40,739 nucleotides of DNA from Planctomycetota bacterium (GTDB lineage: Bacteria; Planctomycetota; Planctomycetia; Planctomycetales; Planctomycetaceae): assembly GCA_030836185.1 (NCBI GenBank), contig JAURQH010000049.1:1-40739 (forward strand), in the 5' to 3' direction. Below the pieces are notes generated by a model. That model was not told the DNA's origin, did no database searches, and saw nothing but the letters and a program-made list of their open reading frames with translations. How positions within the stretch are numbered: the first letter of the stretch is position 1; each line of letters begins with the position of its first letter. The translations under genes were made by a program, and so were the position numbers. Shown piece after piece: positions 35,926 to 40,739 of this stretch.

Positions 35926-36935
35926 GCATCATCGGGCTGGATATTGGCGGTGCGAATTTGAAAGCCGCGAACATTGATGGTGAATGCTTGTCGGTGCCAT
36001 TCGCGTTGTGGCAACATCCTGATAAATTAAGTCAACGGTTGAGGGGAATTGTCGGTAACATGCCGACTGCTGACAAGTTGGCAGTCACTATGACGGGTGA
36101 ACTCGCTGATTGCTATTCGTCGAAATCGGAAGGTGTCTGTTCGATTCTTGAAGCCGTTGAGGAGATGGCAGATGGTCGTACCATACATGTCTGGAACACG
36201 GCGGGAGAATTTGTGGATGTCGATATCGCTCGCGAGTACCCGCTTCTGGTGGCTGCCGCGAACTGGCATGCGTTGGCGACGTGGATTGGCAAGTTAGTGC
36301 CTGTGGGGAATGCATTGCTTGTTGATATCGGCACGACTACGACCGATGTGATTCCTTTAGAAGACGGTTTCCCCGTTCCATTGGGACGGACGGATCTCGA
36401 ACGTCTGCAAACGGGCGAGTTAGAGTACACCGGCTCACGTCGGACAATCCTATGCAGTCTCGCACACACGGTTCCATTAGGAAGAAATCGCTGTCTCGTT
36501 TCTTCGGAATTATTTGCCACAACACAGGATGTCTACATCTGGTTGGGAGACATTCCAGAAGACGAACATAGCACGGATACAGCCGATGGTCGTTCAGCGA
36601 CGAAACCTCATACGCGTGACCGGCTGTGTCGATTGATTTGCGCGGATCGAGACGAAGTCAACGACGAGGATCTGACCAATGTCTGTCTGTTTCTGAAAGA
36701 CGTGCAGAAGAAGCGGATGTGTGGCTCGATTGACCGCGTTCGTAGCCGCATGGTGGGGGACTGTGACAACGTGATCCTGTCCGGCAGTGGTTCGTTTTTG
36801 GCGGAAGAGATATTCGCAAAACATTCCAAATTCAAAGCCACAACGATTCAAAGTCTCGCTTCCATCATTTCTCCACAAGCCGCGGAAGCCGCTTGTGCAT
36901 TCGCCATCACTCGATTGGCAGAAGAACGGCTATAA
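35922..36935 (+). CDS. H4MPT-linked C1-transfer pathway protein (MfnF-like, ASKHA fold)
   Basis: The 337-residue protein starts MSIIGLDIGGANLKAA, the phosphate-1 motif of the ASKHA/hydantoinase-like fold. ADKLAVTMTGELADCY and LLVDIGTTTTDVIPLEDG are the signature segments of the family once labelled one_C_unchar_1 in methylotrophs. In methanogens the related MfnF acts in methanofuran assembly. Planctomycetes carry H4MPT/methanofuran-linked C1 genes, so this fits. The start overlaps the ATP-grasp stop (ATGA). The C-terminus (ISPQAAEAACAFAITRLAEE) is also family-like. Confidence 0.87.
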   Translation: MSIIGLDIGGANLKAANIDGECLSVPFALWQHPDKLSQRLRGIVGNMPTADKLAVTMTGELADCYSSKSEGVCSILEAVEEMADGRTIHVWNTAGEFVDVDIAREYPLLVAAANWHALATWIGKLVPVGNALLVDIGTTTTDVIPLEDGFPVPLGRTDLERLQTGELEYTGSRRTILCSLAHTVPLGRNRCLVSSELFATTQDVYIWLGDIPEDEHSTDTADGRSATKPHTRDRLCRLICADRDEVNDEDLTNVCLFLKDVQKKRMCGSIDRVRSRMVGDCDNVILSGSGSFLAEEIFAKHSKFKATTIQSLASIISPQAAEAACAFAITRLAEERL

Positions 36936-37148
36936 ACTGGGGCTGCCCAGTGATATTCGCTAAATATGCGTCTCTTTGATCTTCTTTTCAAAGTGTATTG
37001 GGCGTTATTTTCGGTATATCCCTCGTAGATTATCAGGAATTCATCGCATTTCAGTGAACCTTTATTGATCTTCCTTCGTTATGGGAATGTGATAGGGCTG
37101 TCGATTGGTTTCAGGTGAGATTTGTCGACCTATTGGAGGAGACTGAAA

Positions 37149-37595
37149 ATGGAGTCGCTGTTTACTTGGTGTGCCGTGATCGGAGGATCGATCTTCGCGC
37201 TGCAGTTCCTGATGTTGATCTTGGGACTCGAAAGCGGTAACGATCTCGATTTTGATGCGCCGGAGTTAGATATCCCTGAACTTGATGTTCCGGAAATTGA
37301 TGTCGATCTGGAGATGCCGGAAGTCGAAGCGCCGGAAGCCAGCGTTTCCTTGAAGGATGGCGATGTCGATTTTGACCGACCGGATGTCTTTGCACACTCG
37401 GACGGCTGGTTTGTGGGAATTGTGACATTCCGGTCGTTAGTGGCTGCGGTGGCCATATTTGGATTGACGGGGCTTGCCGCAATGGGGCATTTGCCACCGG
37501 AAAAAGCGATTGGGCTCGCCACATTGTCGAGTCTCGGAATGTTGTATCTGGTGGGTTGGAGTTTCAAACTCGAATGCCGCTTGTCCGTTGGGTGA
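37149..37595 (+). CDS. YqiJ/NfeD-like membrane protein, apparently truncated
   Basis: ATG 37149 has GGAGGAG 8 bases upstream; the 148-residue product has a TM helix (residues 7-26), an acidic repetitive linker (DAPELDIPELDVPEIDVDLE), then two helices (~88-110 and 118-138). This matches the membrane half of planctomycete YqiJ/NfeD-like proteins, which continue after the last helix (LYLVGW) into a cytoplasmic OB-fold domain. Here the frame ends about 12 residues after LYLVGW, with KLECRLSVG. The OB-fold is missing. The convergent CRTAC1 gene ends 16 bases away. Confidence 0.7.
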   Translation: MESLFTWCAVIGGSIFALQFLMLILGLESGNDLDFDAPELDIPELDVPEIDVDLEMPEVEAPEASVSLKDGDVDFDRPDVFAHSDGWFVGIVTFRSLVAAVAIFGLTGLAAMGHLPPEKAIGLATLSSLGMLYLVGWSFKLECRLSVG

Positions 37596-37611
37596 GAATT
37601 CCATCAAGTCT

Positions 37612-39387
37612 TCAATACGGCAGACCGGATGCAATCGCTTCACCGCCTTGGATAATTTCCAGTTTCGTATTAGCAATCATCTTGGGAATCAATGTCGGTT
37701 CTCCTCTTGGCCAATTAATTGTCAAATCTTTAACGTGTGTGGCCTCTCCGATTCCAATAATCACCTGGCCCGGTTCAGAACAAAGATATCCGTTATTGAG
37801 ATTGATCTGATGGATTTGAAGTCGTTCCTCAATTTTGTATGTAATCGAAGCACAGATTGCGTTCCGGTCACAATTGACACCGATCAATGAAATTGCGACT
37901 CGGTTGCCAAATGGGCTGGAGCGATTTTCTAAAATGGAGGGACGATCAGAGATATGGCTGACGATGAGATCATCACGATAATCTCCATTAAAATCAGCTT
38001 TGGCAGCCCCCCGCCCGTGCCAATTCTGCTGAAAATAATCACCTGCAGAATGTGCATCATCCCATGCTCCATGGGGAAGTCCTCTCATTAGTAGAGGAGG
38101 TTGGCGATACATTTCTTCGGGCATTTCTGTCACATGACCATTGGTGACAAAAAGATCCATAATTCCATCATAATCACCATCAATTGGGATTGCCGCCCAT
38201 CCCACAAGCGAACGCGATGCGTGGTCAATGGGTGTGTTTAGAGAATCATCACGGAAAAGCATTTTCCCAATGTTTTGAAACAGAACATTGCGTTCCCCAG
38301 AAAAGTTGGTCGTCAGCAGATCCAATGTACCGTCAGTGTTAAAATCGGCGCAAGCGATCCCCATCGAGCCCATTGAACGACCTTTGCTGTTGAAAGCGAC
38401 ACCGGCTACGATGCCTACTTCTTCAAACTCCCAGTCCCCGTTATTTTGAAACAAGAGATTCCGATCACCATCGTTTGCAACAAAGATATCGGGTCGCGAA
38501 TCGTAATTGAGATCTGCAATGAAAACTCCCAAGCCATATTCTTGTTGCTTCGAAATCGCAGAGATTTCTGAACGATCCTGAAATGTCCCATCCCCAAGAT
38601 TTTCGAAAATTGAATCTGGAATCGCATCATAATGGTGTGGATGACAATGAATTCTTTGTTCACCCGATTTGCAAATTGGGGTGGGAACCGATGGTGGTGT
38701 GTCGGCATACCCAGTGACATAGAGATCGACATCACCATCAGCGTCAAGATCGCAGAATGAGGCTGAACCATTCCATCGATTAATCAAGAGCCCTGATGCC
38801 TCAGTGGATTCTTGAAATGTCCCGTCACCTTGATTCAGGAAGAAGCCGGTCGAGAGATAGCCGGTGATGAACAGATCATCAAAGCCATCGTTGTTGACAT
38901 CGCCGACGATACATCCATGTCCGTAACCTTTCCAATCCAACGCCGAAGCGCGTGTGATATCCTGAAACTTAACCTCTGGAAATCCACGATAAATCTTCAG
39001 ATGATTGCCTTGATCTTTCGCTGGTTGATAGGCGATCCCACCATCGACAAAAACCAAGTCATTTATCCCATCATTATCAAAATCAAAAACACCGACTCCT
39101 CCTCCGAGAGTTTCAGCGAGGTGGTATTCTTTCTGATCTCCATTCTGATATTCAAAAGTGAGGCCGGTATTCTCGGCTATTTGAAAAGATAATTGATTGC
39201 GAGGTGAAAGAGATGCCTTTTTCGGGCTTGGTGTCAGAGATGTTTCTGGATGCGAATGATGCAAATATTCTGAGAAAAGCTTTTTGTCCTTTTCCCAATA
39301 ATTCCAACGATCCCATTGACTGACACCGGCGTATCCAAACGCAAAGCAAATGGAGAAGCAGATTATGGAAAAGCTAAGATTTCGCAT
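37612..39387 (-). CDS. Exported CRTAC1-family protein (FG-GAP repeats, ASPIC/UnbV domain)
   Basis: The 591-residue protein has an N-terminal hydrophobic signal (residues 5-20). At least six FG-GAP/VCBS-type calcium-binding repeats follow: FDFDNDGINDLVFVD, GDVNNDGFDDLFITG, CDLDADGDVDLYVTG, ADLNYDSRPDIFVAND, ADFNTDGTLDLLTTN and GDYDGIMDLFVTNG. The last ~70 residues match the ASPIC/UnbV domain (PGQVIIGIGEATHVKDLTIN). The fold is an integrin-like propeller, extracellular or surface-bound, of unknown ligand. It lies downstream of a TPR gene on the same strand, a recurrent pairing. Confidence 0.9.
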   Translation of the reverse strand: MRNLSFSIICFSICFAFGYAGVSQWDRWNYWEKDKKLFSEYLHHSHPETSLTPSPKKASLSPRNQLSFQIAENTGLTFEYQNGDQKEYHLAETLGGGVGVFDFDNDGINDLVFVDGGIAYQPAKDQGNHLKIYRGFPEVKFQDITRASALDWKGYGHGCIVGDVNNDGFDDLFITGYLSTGFFLNQGDGTFQESTEASGLLINRWNGSASFCDLDADGDVDLYVTGYADTPPSVPTPICKSGEQRIHCHPHHYDAIPDSIFENLGDGTFQDRSEISAISKQQEYGLGVFIADLNYDSRPDIFVANDGDRNLLFQNNGDWEFEEVGIVAGVAFNSKGRSMGSMGIACADFNTDGTLDLLTTNFSGERNVLFQNIGKMLFRDDSLNTPIDHASRSLVGWAAIPIDGDYDGIMDLFVTNGHVTEMPEEMYRQPPLLMRGLPHGAWDDAHSAGDYFQQNWHGRGAAKADFNGDYRDDLIVSHISDRPSILENRSSPFGNRVAISLIGVNCDRNAICASITYKIEERLQIHQINLNNGYLCSEPGQVIIGIGEATHVKDLTINWPRGEPTLIPKMIANTKLEIIQGGEAIASGLPY

Positions 39388-39461
39388 GGAATAATCTGAA
39401 TTTTGAGGAAGTTTCTGCGTATTGGTTAGCCGAAGAGTTGGAGAATTCTTGATTTTCAGCA

Positions 39462-39482
39462 GGGTTCAGGGTTCAGGGTTCA
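39462..39482. repeat. 7-bp tandem repeat (GGGTTCA x3) over the TPR stop
   Basis: Three exact GGGTTCA units (39462-39468, 39469-39475, 39476-39482) cover the 3' end of the TPR gene; the first unit contains its stop (39466-39468) and the others encode the C-terminal LNPEP. Confidence 0.85.
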
Positions 39483-40566
39483 AGACTTGAACGTACCGAT
39501 CTGCCCCTAACGATTTGCAGTGACTTCGCAATGTCTCTATCAATTTTTTATCAAACTGAGTGTTGGGGTCATTGGTGAGCCTGAAAATATGATGACTGAC
39601 CTTCAACAACTCCGACTGCTTCTCGTTTTCTTGAACATCTCCTGCCAGGCGGAGTGCATCGGTGTAATACGAACGCATCTCATGATTCAACGGACGTAAA
39701 ATGACTGCTTGGTGGAAATTCGTTTTGGCTACTTTGTATTTTTTGAGTTCTAGCGCTAACAGACCTCGAACAAACAGGAGTTCAGCCGAACTCAGTTCCT
39801 CCTGATTACTTTTTAGCAACGGAATTGCCAATTGTTGTTCTCCCGATTCGATCAAAGCGCGAGCGTAAACAACTCGCGAGTTCAGTCTTGCCGGAGGGGC
39901 GACCCAAAGTTCGGCTGCCGCTTCAGGATGTCCAAGAGAAATATAGCAACGTGCTAAGCCTTGCCGGGAGATCGGGTCATCTGGATCAGCATCTAAATAT
40001 TTCTGTAGGATTTCCTGTAACTCTTCGGCTTCTCGGTCCAGCGTCTCGCAGTTCAGTAACAATCGCAAACTTTCAACATCAAATCCAAATTGATGCAGGT
40101 GATCAAACAAAAGTTCAATCAGTTTTTCTGAATCAAGTCGGAGTGCTGCTAACGAAATCAATCTTTGAGAAGCAAGCTCACGTTGTGAATCGAGTTGCAG
40201 GGCGCGATTCCAGGAATCTTCTGCCACCGCTGCATAGTGATAGCGAAGAGCGAGGTCTCCGGCTTGTATGCAGCGACCGTAAGCTTGATTGGAGTCATCG
40301 GCTCTCGTCAATAAAATCGCAACTTTCATGAGTGGCTTGCCATCATGAGATGCGACTTGATTCAAAATTTCATACGCTCGATCAGATTGATCGTTCCTGG
40401 CCAAAATTCTACGTGCTAAATGTTCAGATTCAGGAGCGTTGCCCCGATTCCATGCTTCAGTGGCGATGGTTTCCAGAGTTTTTGTAGATGGGCGAAAGGC
40501 AAAACCCGCGAGGATGCCGCAAAAAAAACCGGAACATATCAGTAATAGAGTTTTTGATCTTTTCAA
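39466..40566 (-). CDS. Exported/anchored TPR-repeat protein
   Basis: The 366-residue protein has an N-terminal hydrophobic anchor (LLLICSGFFCGILAGFAF). Helical TPR-like repeats follow (AWNRGNAPESEHLARRILAR; CYISLGHPEAAAELW; LLALELKKYKVAKTNFHQAV). The tail is charged. It probably scaffolds protein contacts on the outer side of the inner membrane. It lies upstream of the CRTAC1 gene on the minus strand with 78 bases between, so both are probably co-transcribed. The stop codon lies in a 7-bp tandem repeat. Confidence 0.82.
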   Translation of the reverse strand: MKRSKTLLLICSGFFCGILAGFAFRPSTKTLETIATEAWNRGNAPESEHLARRILARNDQSDRAYEILNQVASHDGKPLMKVAILLTRADDSNQAYGRCIQAGDLALRYHYAAVAEDSWNRALQLDSQRELASQRLISLAALRLDSEKLIELLFDHLHQFGFDVESLRLLLNCETLDREAEELQEILQKYLDADPDDPISRQGLARCYISLGHPEAAAELWVAPPARLNSRVVYARALIESGEQQLAIPLLKSNQEELSSAELLFVRGLLALELKKYKVAKTNFHQAVILRPLNHEMRSYYTDALRLAGDVQENEKQSELLKVSHHIFRLTNDPNTQFDKKLIETLRSHCKSLGADRYVQVLNPEP

Positions 40567-40637
40567 TTAACTTTATCCTGATGAGACAATCTTCTTGGCT
40601 GCGGTAGACCAACAATAACGGAGAACAAATCTTTCAT

Positions 40638-40739
40638 TCACGCAGCCAGCCTGGCTGCGTAGTCTTTCTCGAATTCCTCAGGCGTCTGGTAGTTTAACGT
40701 CTGGTGGATTCGTTCGGTATTGTAAAATATCTCGATGTA
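40638..40739 (-). pseudogene. IS3-family transposase (orfB), C-terminal fragment at window edge
   Basis: The minus strand from 40739 to the TGA at 40638-40640 encodes 33 residues including YIEIFYNTERIHQTLNYQTP and then EEFEKDY, the hallmark C-terminus of IS3-group OrfB (DDE integrase). The gene continues beyond the window, so integrity is unknown; it may be a functional element. The element's right end should lie between here and the TPR gene start, but no terminal repeat could be defined. Confidence 0.85.

Noticed and set aside
36088-36878. Minus-strand frames inside the MfnF-like gene
   Set aside because: Arg/Ser-rich shadows typical of the opposite strand of a coding region.

Overview
The window comes from a planctomycete chromosome, most likely the order Planctomycetales. 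The signs are lineage-typical families: two DUF1559 pseudopilin-like proteins with H-x9-DG tails, a DUF1592/DUF1588/DUF1585 cytochrome-like protein coupled to a DUF1552 protein, a secreted sialidase-like propeller, a CRTAC1/TPR pair, and methanofuran/H4MPT-type C1 genes. No rRNA, tRNA or CRISPR was seen.

Layout. 1-1052 is a decayed, repeat-rich margin: the 3' end of an IS4-like transposase, then palindromes and a 10-bp tandem array. 1060-5057 holds two small membrane proteins and two secreted sugar-binding/hydrolase-like propellers. 5127-9318 is a co-directional block: an M48 membrane protease, three tandem AIM24-family paralogues and a 4-TM protein. 9350-14283 holds an exported M20 amidohydrolase, recJ and a sigma-54-type response regulator. 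14717-19445 holds a metallophosphoesterase, yidC, mnmE and a tiny Cys-rich ORF. 19562-22868 is a DUF1559/lipoprotein cluster ending in two strong hairpins. 23047-25345 holds a small membrane protein, scpA behind a duplicated ~100-bp element, and a frameshifted DUF559 gene embedded in palindromic repeats. 25388-31222 holds an exported methyltransferase, a PQQ-type propeller and the DUF1592-DUF1552 pair. 31289-33753 is an M16B peptidase pair (R/Y subunit plus HxxEH subunit). Then follow trpF (opposite strand), a 2Fe-2S ferredoxin and an ATP-grasp/ASKHA pair resembling MfnD/MfnF. 37149-40739 holds an apparently truncated YqiJ/NfeD-like gene, the CRTAC1 and TPR genes on the minus strand, and an IS3-family orfB fragment at the window edge.

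Most of the window is ordinary core and lineage-specific planctomycete content. The parts most worth a second look are the M48-AIM24x3 block, the duplicated structured element before scpA, the DUF559 remnant with its repeats, the Cys-rich micro-protein at 19260, the mini-ORF plus hairpin ahead of recJ, the GSFTGA variant in the sigma-54 activator, and the junction that appears to have cut the YqiJ-like gene. Starts were chosen by Shine-Dalgarno sites, signal peptides and family N-termini. Homology statements rest on recognition of motifs by eye, not on searches.
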